Notes: generated by a model not told the origin, from the sequence alone. DNA of 64,000 nucleotides from Spirosoma oryzicola (GCF_021233055.1 NZ_CP089538.1:3240501-3304500), one strand, 5' to 3'; shown: positions 33,578 to 42,858, counted from the first letter of the stretch. Program-made: numbers and translations.

Positions 33578-34792
33578 ATGGATGAGATATTAAAGAGCGA
33601 TCGGCTGACGCATTTAAAATATGATATCAGAGGGCCGGTTTACGAAAAATCGCTTGAGCTTGAGAGTCAGGGCTATAAAATCATTAGCCTGAATATTGGT
33701 AACCCGGCAACGTTCGGCTTCGACGCTCCCGACGAAATTGTTCATGACATCATCCTGAATATCCGCAACGCCCAGGGTTATTCCGATTCGCGTGGGTTGT
33801 TTGCCGCCCGCAAAGCGGTTATGCACTATACCCAGAACATTGGCTTGCCGGGCATTACCATCAATGACATTTACATCGGCAACGGTGTCAGCGAGCTGAT
33901 CATGTTATCGATGCAGGCATTGCTGAACGAAGGCGATGAAGTGCTTATTCCGACCCCAGATTATCCACTCTGGACCGCTTCTGTGGCGTTTTGTGGGGGG
34001 AAACCCGTCCACTACGTCTGCGATGAAGCCGCCGATTGGAACCCTGATCTAATCGATCTGGAAAACAAAATCACGCCCAGAACCCGGGCGATCGTCGTCA
34101 TCAACCCCAATAATCCGACCGGTGCCGTTTACGATAAGAGTGTCCTGGAAGGAATCGCTCGCATCGCTGAAAAGCATAAACTGATTGTCTTCTCCGACGA
34201 GATTTATGACCGGATTCTGTACGACGGAACGATGCACTACCCGATAGCCAAGATGATCCAGGATACGCTCTGCATCACGATGGGCGGTTTATCAAAAAAT
34301 TATCGGGCTGCCGGTTTTCGCGGAGGGTGGATGATTATGAGTGGGGCCAGACAACGGGCCAAATCCTACATTGAAGGGTTAACGTTATTGGCCAGTATGC
34401 GCCTTTGTGCCAACGTACCAACGCAGTACGCTATCCAAACGGCCCTCGGTGGCTACCAAAGTATCAACGACCTGGTTATTCCAGCGGGACGGCTCTATAA
34501 GCAAATTATGCTGGCCTACGACCGTATGACGGCCATTCCGGGTGTATCGTGCGTGAAGCCGAAAGGTGCCCTGTATATTTTCCCGAAACTCGACTTAACC
34601 CAGTTCAACATTGCCCACGACGAGCAGTTTGTCTACGATCTGCTGACGGAACAGAAAGTGCTGGTCGTAGCCGGAACCGGATTTAACTTCCTGGATAAAA
34701 ATCACTTCCGCATCGTTTGCCTGCCAAGCGTTGATGAGTTGACGGTAGCCTTAGATCGTATCGAAGCGTTTCTGGAGAGCCGCCGAAAATAA
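33578..34792 (+). CDS. PLP-dependent aminotransferase, AlaA-like
   Basis: 404 residues of fold type I class I/II aminotransferases. The PLP lysine is K240 in GGLSKNYRAAGFRGGWM, and the other family residues appear in INPNNPTGAVY (N-P-N-N-P-T-G), FSDEIYDRI (Asp and Tyr contacts of PLP) and YIGNGVSELI. The N-terminus (LTHLKYDIRGPVYEKSLELESQGYKIISLNIGNPATFGFDAPD) closely follows AlaA, the glutamate--pyruvate aminotransferase that makes alanine. AlaA is the best guess, but tyrosine/aspartate-preferring relatives are similar, so no symbol is given. A perfect inverted repeat follows the stop. Confidence 0.88.
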   Translation: MDEILKSDRLTHLKYDIRGPVYEKSLELESQGYKIISLNIGNPATFGFDAPDEIVHDIILNIRNAQGYSDSRGLFAARKAVMHYTQNIGLPGITINDIYIGNGVSELIMLSMQALLNEGDEVLIPTPDYPLWTASVAFCGGKPVHYVCDEAADWNPDLIDLENKITPRTRAIVVINPNNPTGAVYDKSVLEGIARIAEKHKLIVFSDEIYDRILYDGTMHYPIAKMIQDTLCITMGGLSKNYRAAGFRGGWMIMSGARQRAKSYIEGLTLLASMRLCANVPTQYAIQTALGGYQSINDLVIPAGRLYKQIMLAYDRMTAIPGVSCVKPKGALYIFPKLDLTQFNIAHDEQFVYDLLTEQKVLVVAGTGFNFLDKNHFRIVCLPSVDELTVALDRIEAFLESRRK

Positions 34793-34796
34793 ACAG

Positions 34797-34840
34797 TTCG
34801 CCCGGACAGCCGCCATGAGTAGCGCGACGATCCGGGCGAA
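34797..34840. terminator. Inverted repeat between aminotransferase and rpiB
   Basis: A 10-bp perfect repeat (34797-34806 with 34831-34840) encloses 24 bases between two convergent genes. The run after it (TAACTTCTTT) is only partly T-rich, so it is a moderate terminator candidate. Confidence 0.5.
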
Positions 34841-34866
34841 TAACTTCTTTAGCATTGTTCGGTCAA

Positions 34867-35301
34867 TCAGCAGGCTATCTTGTCTACCCGCTGCTGGTGA
34901 CGTCCTCCCTCAAATTCGGTGGCCAGAAAGAGCTGCACACACTGAAGCGCATCGTCCAGCGAAATGAAGCGCTCCGGTAAGCAAAGCACGTTGGCATCGT
35001 TATGCTGGCGGGTAAGCTGAGCAATGGCGGGTTGCCAGACTAAAGCCGCTCGTATGTTCGGGTGTTTATTAGCCGTCATGGATACGCCCTGTCCGCTCCC
35101 ACAGATCAAGATTCCCCGTTCTGCTTTCCCCGTTTCGACCGCTGACGCAACCGGGTGAGCAAAGTCGGCGTAGTCAGCCGAATCCGCTGAGTAAGTTCCA
35201 AAATCAGTTACGGTGTAGTTACGGTCTTCAAGCCACGATTTGATCGCTTCCTTGTAGGTAAACCCGGCATGATCGGCACCGAGTGCAATGTGTTCAGGCA
35301 T
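34867..35301 (-). CDS. rpiB: Ribose 5-phosphate isomerase B
   Basis: 144 residues. RpiB interconverts ribose 5-phosphate and ribulose 5-phosphate in the pentose phosphate pathway. Family residues are GADHAGF (D10, H11), the catalytic Cys in GILICGSGQGVSMTANKHPNIRAA (C67), and the phosphate-binding Arg/His around LTRQHNDANVLCLPERF. Length is normal. The gene converges on the aminotransferase gene and is divergent from the LOG-family gene. A possible -7 box (TAATTTTG on the - strand, 35416-35423) lies over 100 bases upstream. Confidence 0.93.
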   Translation of the reverse strand: MPEHIALGADHAGFTYKEAIKSWLEDRNYTVTDFGTYSADSADYADFAHPVASAVETGKAERGILICGSGQGVSMTANKHPNIRAALVWQPAIAQLTRQHNDANVLCLPERFISLDDALQCVQLFLATEFEGGRHQQRVDKIAC

Positions 35302-35566
35302 AGTACAATACGATAAGTAGAAAGTTGGCTATGGATTGATTGATGCTGGTCATATGGCTCAGCTATCAATTCATTCGGATAGCTTATTTATCTAGTTTCT
35401 GACGAAACGTTTTGGCAAAATTATTCGTTATTTGAATCCGCCCTAATAAAAATTGCGGTTAGACTCATTGCTGACTCTTTATTTTATTACTCAACACAGG
35501 ACGGTAGTAGTCTGATTATTAACGAAGTGAGTACGTTTCGCGCCCACTGCCTTTTTTATTACCCAA

Positions 35567-36367
35567 ATGGAAGAAACAAAAGAAAATGTTCACCGCTCTG
35601 AAACGCAGAGTACCGAACGCATTACGCAAGACTTACCAAAGCGCGACGAGTTACTGCTTACTCCTGACGAACAACGTATCAAAGACGCCTTTCAGGATCG
35701 TAACTGGAACGAAATTAAAACAGCCGACTCCTGGGCAATTTTTAAAGTAATGGCGGAGTTTGTGGAAGGTTTCGACAAACTCGCCAAAATCGGCCCGTGT
35801 GTTTCTATCTTCGGTTCGGCCCGCACCAAACCTGATAATCCGTACTATAAAATGACGGAAGAGATTGCGGCTAAGCTGGTACGTCACGGTTATGGCGTAA
35901 TCACCGGTGGCGGTCCGGGTATTATGGAAGCGGGTAACAAAGGAGCCTTTGAGCAAGGCGGGAAATCAGTTGGTTTAAACATCAAACTTCCTTTTGAGCA
36001 ACACAGCAACATTTACATCGATCCAGATAAAAGCATCAACTTCGACTTCTTTTTCGTCCGGAAAGTAATGTTTGTTAAGTACGCGCAGGGGTTTGTTGTC
36101 ATGCCCGGTGGGTTAGGAACTCTTGACGAACTGTTCGAAGCTATGACGCTTATTCAAACCCGTAAAATCGCTCGTTTCCCTATTGTTCTGGTAGGCCGTT
36201 CGTTCTGGAGTGGGTTAATGGACTGGATCAACGACGTCATGTTGGGTCAGGAACATAACATCAATCCGGAAGATATGAAACTGGTGACTGTTGTAGACAC
36301 ACCTACCGAAGCTGTCAAAGCAATCGATGATTTTTACAGCAAGTATCTGCTGAAACCAAACTTCTGA
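35567..36367 (+). CDS. LOG-family (TIGR00730) nucleotide phosphoribohydrolase
   Basis: 266 residues. The core has the two family blocks GGGPGIMEAGNKGA (114-127) and PGGLGTLDELFEAMT (180-194). Members of the family are cytokinin riboside 5'-monophosphate phosphoribohydrolases that release base and ribose 5-phosphate from nucleoside monophosphates; many bacterial ones act on AMP-like substrates. The N-terminal 70 residues are charged and helical (QDRNWNEIKTADSWAIFKVMAEFVEGFDKL), a common extension. Cytosolic; single gene; ends before a long inverted repeat. rpiB on the opposite strand also handles ribose 5-phosphate, but a functional link is only speculative. Confidence 0.88.
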   Translation: MEETKENVHRSETQSTERITQDLPKRDELLLTPDEQRIKDAFQDRNWNEIKTADSWAIFKVMAEFVEGFDKLAKIGPCVSIFGSARTKPDNPYYKMTEEIAAKLVRHGYGVITGGGPGIMEAGNKGAFEQGGKSVGLNIKLPFEQHSNIYIDPDKSINFDFFFVRKVMFVKYAQGFVVMPGGLGTLDELFEAMTLIQTRKIARFPIVLVGRSFWSGLMDWINDVMLGQEHNINPEDMKLVTVVDTPTEAVKAIDDFYSKYLLKPNF

Positions 36368-36371
36368 TAGG

Positions 36372-36420
36372 TGGTTGAATTTTGACCTGATCGTCTTGGC
36401 GGTTGGTCAAAATTCAACCA
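36372..36420. terminator. 16-bp inverted repeat between convergent genes
   Basis: Arms 36372-36387 and 36405-36420 are perfect reverse complements (TGGTTGAATTTTGACC) around a 17-nt loop, followed by TTCTTTGG. It probably serves as terminator for the LOG-family gene and, in reverse, for the HhH protein gene. Confidence 0.6.
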
Positions 36421-36428
36421 TTCTTTGG

Positions 36429-37421
36429 TTAAAACTCCAAATATGGACCGATCTTTTCGATTGTCTTCGCGTCCAGAATCCGGATTGGCTTCAGCGATTC
36501 AGCGGAACTGTAAGCGCCGTGCTGCTCCCGGTAGCGTACAATGACCTCAGCCTGCCGACGTGATAAAAACGGGTGACGATCCAGTTCTTCAGCACTAGCC
36601 GTGTTGATTGCGATCCGGCGCGGTGCGGATTGAATTTTTGCAAATTTCTGTAACTCCTCCAGGGCTAACGAGTCAAGTCCGTATATATCCCTGAACTGGT
36701 CCGTCGCGACGAAACCGCCGAGCGCATCCCTGAATTTAATGATTCGTCCGGCCAGTTTGGAGCCAATTCCTTTCAAGGCAATCAACTGAGTGGTATCGGC
36801 CGTGTTGATGTCAAATGGTTGTAGTGCGGGTTTTGCAAAAGAAGCGTGACTGTTGCCTTTATACCCATCGGTGGCGTATGACTTCCCGGCTGAAACCTGT
36901 TTATCGGTTGTCCGGCTGTCCGCATATTTTTTCGTTGCAGGCTGCTCGGCCAACGTTATGTATGGCTCTAGCTGATCGTACAGATCGGGAGGAAAGTCAT
37001 AAATACGCAGTAAATCTTCTTTTTTACGGAACTGCCCTCCTTTGCTACGGTATTTGTCGATTCGCTCGGCCAGCCAGCGGGGCAATCCTAGTTGCTGCCA
37101 GCCTGCTACGCTAACAGTATTCGGATCGAACGCGAAGAGTTTTGGCTCGCTGAAACGCTCCGCAGTGGTCTTTTCGTTTTCCGGTCTTGCGCCAAACTTG
37201 GGTTGTCGAGCTTCCTCCGCTTGCATCAGGCTCACCAGACTATCTAGTTTGCGCTGATCAGCAACGGATGTATCGACGGATTTGGGATCGGCAACAAAGC
37301 GATACAAAAAAGGGATTAGCAGGCAAAGCAATGTAAGGGAAATCAGTACCAACGTCCCTCTGGCTTCTTTGTGAGAAAATCCGAAATAATCACGAATAAG
37401 CGCTTGTAAACGATTGAACAT
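36429..37421 (-). CDS. Membrane-anchored helix-hairpin-helix (ComEA-like) protein
   Basis: 330 residues. A membrane segment lies near residues 24-43 (LVLISLTLLCLLIPFLYRF). Three HhH-type units follow: around 100-155 (FDPNTVSVAGWQQLGLPRWLAERIDKYRSKGGQF), 205-255 (FDINTADTTQLIALKGIGSKLAGRIIKFRDALGGF) and 270-330 (INTASAEELDRHPFLSRRQAEVIVRYREQHGAY). The INTA...L..LPGIG pattern is that of ComEA, which binds DNA in the periplasm during natural uptake. No other competence genes are nearby, so a DNA-uptake role is possible but not shown. An exact -7 box (TAATTTTG, - strand, 37463-37470) precedes it. Confidence 0.85.
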   Translation of the reverse strand: MFNRLQALIRDYFGFSHKEARGTLVLISLTLLCLLIPFLYRFVADPKSVDTSVADQRKLDSLVSLMQAEEARQPKFGARPENEKTTAERFSEPKLFAFDPNTVSVAGWQQLGLPRWLAERIDKYRSKGGQFRKKEDLLRIYDFPPDLYDQLEPYITLAEQPATKKYADSRTTDKQVSAGKSYATDGYKGNSHASFAKPALQPFDINTADTTQLIALKGIGSKLAGRIIKFRDALGGFVATDQFRDIYGLDSLALEELQKFAKIQSAPRRIAINTASAEELDRHPFLSRRQAEVIVRYREQHGAYSSAESLKPIRILDAKTIEKIGPYLEF

Positions 37422-37462
37422 AATGGTGAGTACCTGTCGATTGAACGACTAAAATACGTAAC

Positions 37463-37470
37463 CAAAATTA
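37463..37470 (-). promoter_or_regulatory. Bacteroidota -7 box for the HhH protein gene
   Basis: On the - strand this reads TAATTTTG, an exact TAnnTTTG match about 42 bases upstream of the ATG at 37421. Confidence 0.4.
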
Positions 37471-37501
37471 AACAATCAATTTACTTACAGCTCTACTAAA
37501 A

Positions 37502-38803
37502 CTAGTTCTCAACGAGTTTAAGGATCTTTCCTTCTCCCAGATCGCACAAGTATAACTCGTTTTTCTGGTCCTCGCCGAAAGCTGATATGGCCCCTGCCCT
37601 GGGTACGATTTCCTGATTCGAAGCTGACTTCGTACCGTTCGGTGTAAGCGCCCAAACCCGGCCACTCGCGTAATCAGCATAAACATACTTGCCGCGTAAC
37701 GATGGATTCTGCGCTCCCCGGTACACGATACCACCCGTTATAGAGATATTGCCATCCCGATGCGGATACTGCCAAATCGGGGCAATCAGGTTCTTAGGAG
37801 TGGAATTCCCTTCGGCCTTATAGTCCTCACGGCCTTCTTTAACACGCCAGCCGTAATTTCCTCCTTTTGTGATGATGTCAACTTCCTCTATTTCATTCTG
37901 ACCAACGTCGCCCGCCCATAGCTGACCTTTTTCGTCAAAGCTTATCCGCCACGGATTGCGCAAACCGTACGCAAATAGTTCTTCACGCAATCCCTCCTTG
38001 TTGTTGGCAAATGGATTGTCAGCGGGAATACCGTAGTGCCCTTTTTCGGTGCTGTTTACATCGACACGCAGTATTTTACCAAGCCAACTGCTCCGATCTT
38101 GTCCGTTGTTCTGCGGATCGCCCCCACTTCCGCCATCACCCGTTGCTACATACAGATAGCCGTCAGGCCCAAACAGCACTTTACCGCCGTTATGATTTGA
38201 GTACGGTTGTTTGAACCGGAACAGGATCACTTCGGAATTAGGATCAACCTGTGACGCATTGGTCGAAGAAGCTTTAAACCGGCTTACTATCGTTTCGCGG
38301 GGATTATTCTTGGTGTAGTTCACAAAGAAAAACCCGTTCTCCTTAAATTTTGGGTGAAAAGCCAGTCCTAATAGCCCCATCTCCCCGCCATAGGCGACTT
38401 TATTCCGAATGTCCAGATAGGTTTGGGAGGACGTAGCATCAGGGTTGTTATCAAACATTTTGATACGACCGACCTGTTCGACCACAAACACCCGATTAGA
38501 GCCATCGTTGGCGTGTGTGTACTCAACCGGTGAGTCAAACGTCAATTTTGGGTAAGCGTTTACGGCCCGAACTGAAGCAACTGACTTGGCTGAAGTAGCT
38601 TTGTCAGATTCGAAGATCGGAGGCAGTAGACCGGCCTCCTCGACATCTCCTTCGTCACCGGTGCTCACCAGCGATTTTATGTGCTCTACGCCGGCATTGT
38701 CAGCCACTTTTTTACTGGGTTGACAGAGCGACCACATAAACCAGGAAAACCCGGCTGTAGCAACCAGCGATAATAAAAATGCATTTATAGCCTTACTAAA
38801 CAT
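37502..38803 (-). CDS. PQQ-dependent sugar dehydrogenase (glucose/sorbosone dehydrogenase fold)
   Basis: 433 residues. The N-terminus has a hydrophobic signal or anchor (AINAFLLSLVATAGFSWFMWSLC). From about residue 80 it is a six-bladed GSDH beta-propeller: VFVVEQVGRIKMF, MGLLGLAFHPKF with the catalytic-region His, YSNHNGGKVLFGPDGYLYVATGDGG, FAYGLRNPWRISFD with the conserved Arg-Asn, WAGDVGQNEIEEVDI and the late GGIVYRGAQ blade. Such enzymes oxidise sugars in the periplasm using PQQ. No PQQ synthesis genes are in the window. Residues 30-75 are a variable linker. Confidence 0.88.
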   Translation of the reverse strand: MFSKAINAFLLSLVATAGFSWFMWSLCQPSKKVADNAGVEHIKSLVSTGDEGDVEEAGLLPPIFESDKATSAKSVASVRAVNAYPKLTFDSPVEYTHANDGSNRVFVVEQVGRIKMFDNNPDATSSQTYLDIRNKVAYGGEMGLLGLAFHPKFKENGFFFVNYTKNNPRETIVSRFKASSTNASQVDPNSEVILFRFKQPYSNHNGGKVLFGPDGYLYVATGDGGSGGDPQNNGQDRSSWLGKILRVDVNSTEKGHYGIPADNPFANNKEGLREELFAYGLRNPWRISFDEKGQLWAGDVGQNEIEEVDIITKGGNYGWRVKEGREDYKAEGNSTPKNLIAPIWQYPHRDGNISITGGIVYRGAQNPSLRGKYVYADYASGRVWALTPNGTKSASNQEIVPRAGAISAFGEDQKNELYLCDLGEGKILKLVEN

Positions 38804-38890
38804 GGCTGTTCATCGTAGTTTGTTGATTAATTCAACACGAACAAAATAGACGCCAAACTAACCGTAGCTACTTTACGTTACGCTTTTGTT

Positions 38891-38950
38891 ATGATATTGA
38901 CAAAAATCCTTGGATTAGGAACGTTATTTGCTATTATTATACTCAGTTAA
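38891..38950 (+). CDS. Possible 19-residue hydrophobic peptide
   Basis: In the 238-base gap between two divergent genes there is an ATG-initiated frame encoding MILTKILGLGTLFAIIILS and a TAA. The composition is that of a single membrane-spanning micropeptide with one Lys at the N-terminal side. There is no ribosome-binding site to support it (expected in this phylum) and it may be chance. Confidence 0.25.
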   Translation: MILTKILGLGTLFAIIILS

Positions 38951-39041
38951 GTGTCGTACGATTTCCTCATCGCGGGGCAACTATTCTACTTTTTGAGTTC
39001 TCGTAACGACCTTACTTATTTAGTTATTCGCCAATACGATT

Positions 39042-39887
39042 ATGCTTGTTGCTAATACTTCTTTCCTCGACCACCTACAGGCCCAACGGTCGCAGTATCG
39101 GTATAAACTTCCCTCCCGCCCCGATGCCGGTCGATTTATTGATCAGTTGATGCGGTTGCTGTTTCCCGTTACGCAGGACTGCCAGTCGGCTTCTCAGCAT
39201 ATCGAGGAAACGTACCAGAAGCTGCATCAGCAACTTATTTGCCTGTTTCAACCCTTGTCAGCCACGCTGCCCACTAATCCTGAAACGATTGCGGACAAGT
39301 TCTTTGAGCAGTTGCCCGTTATTTATGACAAGCTGTTTTTGGATGCTCACGCCATCGTAGACAACGATCCGGCGGCCGTTGGCGTCGAAGAGGTGGTAGC
39401 GGTCTACCCCGGTTTCTACACCATTGCCGTGTATCGCATTGCGCACGAACTTCTTGGCCTGAACGTGCCGCTTCTGCCACGGATGCTCACGGAGTACGCA
39501 CACGGTCTTACAGGAATCGATATTCACCCTGGCGCGCAGATTGGCCGGTCGTTTTTCATCGACCACGGCACGGGCGTCGTGATTGGAGAGACAACCGTTA
39601 TTGGCAATAATGTCAAGGTTTACCAGGGGGTTACCCTCGGCGCAACCCACGTTGCCAAGTCCATGGCTCAGAAGAAACGGCATCCAACGATTGAAGATAA
39701 CGTGGTTATCTACGCGAATGCCACCATCCTGGGCGGGCGCACCGTTGTTGGGCATGATTCGGTCATTGGCGGTAACGTTTGGCTGACCAGTAGTGTAGAA
39801 CCTTATTCGCTGGTTTACAACCAGCACCAGACCGAGGTTCGGCTTAAATCGCTTGACGATGCCGAGCCAATAAATTTTGTCATCTAA
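39042..39887 (+). CDS. cysE: Serine O-acetyltransferase
   Basis: 281 residues. It transfers acetyl from acetyl-CoA to L-serine, giving O-acetylserine for cysteine synthesis. The N-terminal helical half is the long form found in Bacteroidota (EpsC-like). The C-terminal half is the left-handed beta-helix of hexapeptide repeats: [40 protein letters not shown], then [10 protein letters not shown] and the late [11 protein letters not shown] and [12 protein letters not shown]. The catalytic His-Asp region is in IDHGTG. cysK follows 111 bases downstream, so the two catalyse consecutive steps. Confidence 0.92.
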   Translation: MLVANTSFLDHLQAQRSQYRYKLPSRPDAGRFIDQLMRLLFPVTQDCQSASQHIEETYQKLHQQLICLFQPLSATLPTNPETIADKFFEQLPVIYDKLFLDAHAIVDNDPAAVGVEEVVAVYPGFYTIAVYRIAHELLGLNVPLLPRMLTEYAHGLTGIDIHPGAQIGRSFFIDHGTGVVIGETTVIGNNVKVYQGVTLGATHVAKSMAQKKRHPTIEDNVVIYANATILGGRTVVGHDSVIGGNVWLTSSVEPYSLVYNQHQTEVRLKSLDDAEPINFVI

Positions 39888-39910
39888 AATAGAATAACCT
39901 TAAATTAAGT

Positions 39911-39965
39911 TAAATGGGTAATTAAGGAGCTAGCGAACACGGCTATCTTTTTGATTACCCATTTA
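39911..39965 (+). promoter_or_regulatory. Inverted repeat in the cysE-cysK spacer
   Basis: TAAATGGGTAAT (39911-39922) and ATTACCCATTTA (39954-39965) form a perfect 12-bp stem around 31 bases. A GAACAC inside the loop (39935-39940) can also pair with GTGTTC at 39973-39978, crossing the main stem. It could be an attenuator, an RNA switch or just a weak terminator; no known riboswitch class was recognised. Confidence 0.35.
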
Positions 39966-39998
39966 TCTTTAGTGTTCACGTACCCAATTCCTACTTTC

Positions 39999-40907
39999 AT
40001 GAAAGCTACCACTATCCTAGATACCATTGGCCAAACTCCGCACGTGCGCCTGAACCGCCTTTTTCCGGGTTATGAGGTTTGGGTAAAACTCGAGCGAGCC
40101 AACCCCGGTGCCAGCATCAAAGACCGCATTGCGCTGGCGATGATTGAAGATGCCGAAGCAAAAGGCTTACTTACATCAGGAAGCACAATTGTCGAACCTA
40201 CCTCGGGCAATACAGGTATTGGTTTAGCGATGGTAGCCGCCGTAAAAGGATACAAGTTAATTCTGGTCATGCCGGAATCAATGAGTATCGAACGGCGTAA
40301 GATCATGGCGGCCTACGGTGCTACTTTCGACCTAACCCCACGCGAGTTAGGCATGAAAGGAGCAATTGCCCGCGCTCACGAATTGATCGAAGCAACACCT
40401 GACGCCTGGATGCCCCAGCAGTTTGAAAACCCGGCAAACATTGAAATTCACAAACGCACAACCGCCCAGGAGATTCTTGCCGATTTCCCCGACGGATTCG
40501 ATGTGTTGATCACGGGAGTTGGTACGGGCGGTCATATTACGGGCGTATCGGAGGTGCTGAAAGAAAAATTTCCGAATCTCAAAGCCTATGCCGTCGAGCC
40601 CGAGGCTTCCCCAGTGATTCGTGGTGGGGCTCCAGGCCCACATCCTATCCAGGGCATTGGTGCCGGTTTCATACCGCAGAACTTACAACTCAGCGCTATT
40701 GATGGCACTATCCAGGTAAGCCGCGACGATGCCTTTGACTGGGCGCGACGAGCAGCACGGGAAGAAGGTTTATTCGTGGGTATCTCGTCAGGTGCTTCCC
40801 TGGCGGCTGTTCACCAAAAATTACCCGAAATCACGCCTGGCAGTCGAATTTTGACATTCTCTTACGATACGGGTGAACGATATTTGTCGGTTGATGGGTT
40901 GTACTAA
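39999..40907 (+). CDS. cysK: Cysteine synthase (O-acetylserine sulfhydrylase)
   Basis: 302 residues from ATG at 39999 ([19 protein letters not shown]); an upstream in-frame start at 39951 would add 16 residues that are not part of the family. It replaces the acetyl of O-acetylserine with sulfide to give cysteine. The PLP lysine is K41 in [12 protein letters not shown], the substrate loop is [10 protein letters not shown], the phosphate-binding loop GTGGHITG, and the late serine block GISSGAS. Length is typical of CysK. Directly downstream of cysE. Confidence 0.95.
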   Translation: MKATTILDTIGQTPHVRLNRLFPGYEVWVKLERANPGASIKDRIALAMIEDAEAKGLLTSGSTIVEPTSGNTGIGLAMVAAVKGYKLILVMPESMSIERRKIMAAYGATFDLTPRELGMKGAIARAHELIEATPDAWMPQQFENPANIEIHKRTTAQEILADFPDGFDVLITGVGTGGHITGVSEVLKEKFPNLKAYAVEPEASPVIRGGAPGPHPIQGIGAGFIPQNLQLSAIDGTIQVSRDDAFDWARRAAREEGLFVGISSGASLAAVHQKLPEITPGSRILTFSYDTGERYLSVDGLY

Positions 40908-41101
40908 GTAAGCAGGCAAACAGTACACTGTCCGTTTGCATCGATTAACTGCTTAACTACCAAAGTACATGTGGGGAATTACGGTAAACGGGTAATTTGG
41001 CTTTGTCCCTCAAAGTCACTAGTTACCCCGGCTACTTGTTTACCTCACGCTTCCTAACTACCAGTAACCCATAACTTAGTTTTCACGTTTAACGCGACAC
41101 T

Positions 41102-41971
41102 ATGATCCAACATTCCGCAACGTACCGTATCATTAAAGACACACTTTTTATTACCGCAGGCGTACTTGGTGCCGGTATGGGTATCAAAGGTTTTCTGTTA
41201 TCAAGTCATTTCATTGATGGGGGTGTGACGGGCATATCGATGCTGCTCGCTTCCCTGTTTAATATTCCCCTACCCATCTGGCTATTGCTTATCAACTTAC
41301 CTTTTATTGGGTTGGGTTACCGACAGTTTGGTCGGCAATTTGCCCTTAAAAGCACACTTGGGATTGCGGGTCTTTCGCTTAGTCTGGCCGTTATTCCTTT
41401 CCCGGATGTAACACCGGATTTTCTGTTGACGTCTGTTTTTGGCGGATTTTTCATCGGAGCCGGAATCGGACTGGCCATGCGGGGAGGTGCTGTTCTGGAC
41501 GGAACCGAAATTGCGGCTTTGCTCATCAGCCGAAGCAGCCACATTTTTAAGGTAAGTGACGTTATCCTGGTTCTCAACGTAGTCATATTCAGCGCTGCCG
41601 CTTTTTTCCTGGGCGTCAACCCTGCGCTGTACTCCATGATCACTTATTTTGCCGCATCCAAAACAGTAGACTTCGTTATTCACGGTATCGAGGAATACAC
41701 GGCGGTCCTGATCGTTTCCAAAAATCATGTGGCCATTCGCGAACAGATTATCGAGTGTGGTTGGGGAGTAACCGTCTTGAAAGCCGAAGAAGGCTATGGA
41801 AAGCACGGTAGCCACCATGACCTCGACTGTGTCTTGTACGTGGTATTGACCCGACTAGAACTCAGCCGTTTACGAAACATGATCTCGATTGTTGACCCAA
41901 CGGCCTTTGTCATTCAGCACACGGTTGATGATGTGGCGGGCGGAAAAGTAAAAAGTTTACCCTTGCATTGA
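41102..41971 (+). CDS. YitT-family membrane protein (DUF161/DUF2179)
   Basis: 289 residues. The first 200 are five or so transmembrane segments of the YitT type (FITAGVLGAGMGIKGFLLSSHFIDGGVTGISMLL, IPLPIWLLLINLPFIGLGY, LLTSVFGGFFIGAGIGLAMRGGAVLDGTEIAALLISR). The last 80 residues form the cytosolic DUF2179 domain (IEEYTAVLIVSKNHVAIREQIIE, VTVLKAEEGYGKHGS). The family is widespread but its transported or sensed molecule is unknown. Its last 15 bases overlap the 3' end of the converging NmrA-like gene. Confidence 0.88.
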   Translation: MIQHSATYRIIKDTLFITAGVLGAGMGIKGFLLSSHFIDGGVTGISMLLASLFNIPLPIWLLLINLPFIGLGYRQFGRQFALKSTLGIAGLSLSLAVIPFPDVTPDFLLTSVFGGFFIGAGIGLAMRGGAVLDGTEIAALLISRSSHIFKVSDVILVLNVVIFSAAAFFLGVNPALYSMITYFAASKTVDFVIHGIEEYTAVLIVSKNHVAIREQIIECGWGVTVLKAEEGYGKHGSHHDLDCVLYVVLTRLELSRLRNMISIVDPTAFVIQHTVDDVAGGKVKSLPLH

Positions 41972-42832
41972 CGCGCTGTCGGCGAAACGCTCAACGGTTG
42001 TTTGTGGAACACCCAGGTCGGTCCACGTTTGCTGGGCCTCAAACACTTCGGGATACCCGTTGAGCGCTTTTGTGATATGCCAGCCGTAATCGGCCTGAGC
42101 TGAAAATAACTGTCCGAGTCTTATCAGCGAAGAAGGTACCGTAAGTGTCACCAGTTTTTTCGTTGGGTAAGCTTTCACGAAGCGTTCGGCAGCTTCATGC
42201 TGGGTGATCGCTTCCGGTCCCTGAATGACGTATTCCTGATGTTGTCCTCCCCGCGCAATCTGAAACGCCCTGGCCACTTGTTTGCCGTAATCCTCGGCGG
42301 CTATATACCACGGACGCACGGAAGATCGATCGATCTGCAACACAAAACGCCCGACCCGCTGCGTGGTGTTCAGTGACTCCATAAAACAGGACGGATAAAA
42401 GATGGTGTACGGAATTCCCGACGCTTTGAGCAGGCGGACAGCCTTCTGCTTTATCGCAAACACCCACCAACTGAACCCATCCATGTCTTGATAGCGCATA
42501 ACCATTGACGATAGATACGCAATTCGACGTACGCCAGCTTGTTTGGCCGCTTCAATTAGATTAACTATCCCCTGCTCTTCGGTATGAAAATCGGCAGGTT
42601 TTTCGGTTTGCCTGATCGATAGGTTCAGGTAAACCGTATCGATGCCTTGCAAGGGACCGATGAGACTAGCTATAGTTCGCAAATCACCGGCGGCTATCTC
42701 TGTACCAGGAAACAGACGACGGGCTGCGGCCACATCACGGGCAATGATCCGAATGCTGAAACCGGCCTTACGTAGTTCGTGAGTAACAGGTTTACCAATC
42801 ATTCCTGTTGCACCAATAATGGCAATATGCAT
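41957..42832 (-). CDS. NmrA/NAD(P)H-binding atypical SDR
   Basis: 291 residues. The N-terminal Rossmann motif is IIGATGMIGKPV (4-15), followed by RDVAAARRLFPGTE and AAGDLRTIASL. The block YLSSMVMRYQDMDGFSWWVFAIKQKAVRLLKASGIPYTIFYPSCFMES is typical of NmrA-like or atypical short-chain dehydrogenases. It is probably an NAD(P)-binding regulator or reductase; substrate unknown. The tetR gene lies 26 bases upstream on the same strand, so this protein is the most likely co-regulated partner. The 3' end overlaps the YitT gene by 15 bases. Confidence 0.85.
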   Translation of the reverse strand: MHIAIIGATGMIGKPVTHELRKAGFSIRIIARDVAAARRLFPGTEIAAGDLRTIASLIGPLQGIDTVYLNLSIRQTEKPADFHTEEQGIVNLIEAAKQAGVRRIAYLSSMVMRYQDMDGFSWWVFAIKQKAVRLLKASGIPYTIFYPSCFMESLNTTQRVGRFVLQIDRSSVRPWYIAAEDYGKQVARAFQIARGGQHQEYVIQGPEAITQHEAAERFVKAYPTKKLVTLTVPSSLIRLGQLFSAQADYGWHITKALNGYPEVFEAQQTWTDLGVPQTTVERFADSASMQG

Positions 42833-42858
42833 TTGATGGCTGCGCTGAAAAGCACAAA

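Noticed and set aside
39258..39827. 189-residue open frame antisense to cysE
   Set aside because: cysE has complete hexapeptide repeats on the + strand, so this frame is a shadow.
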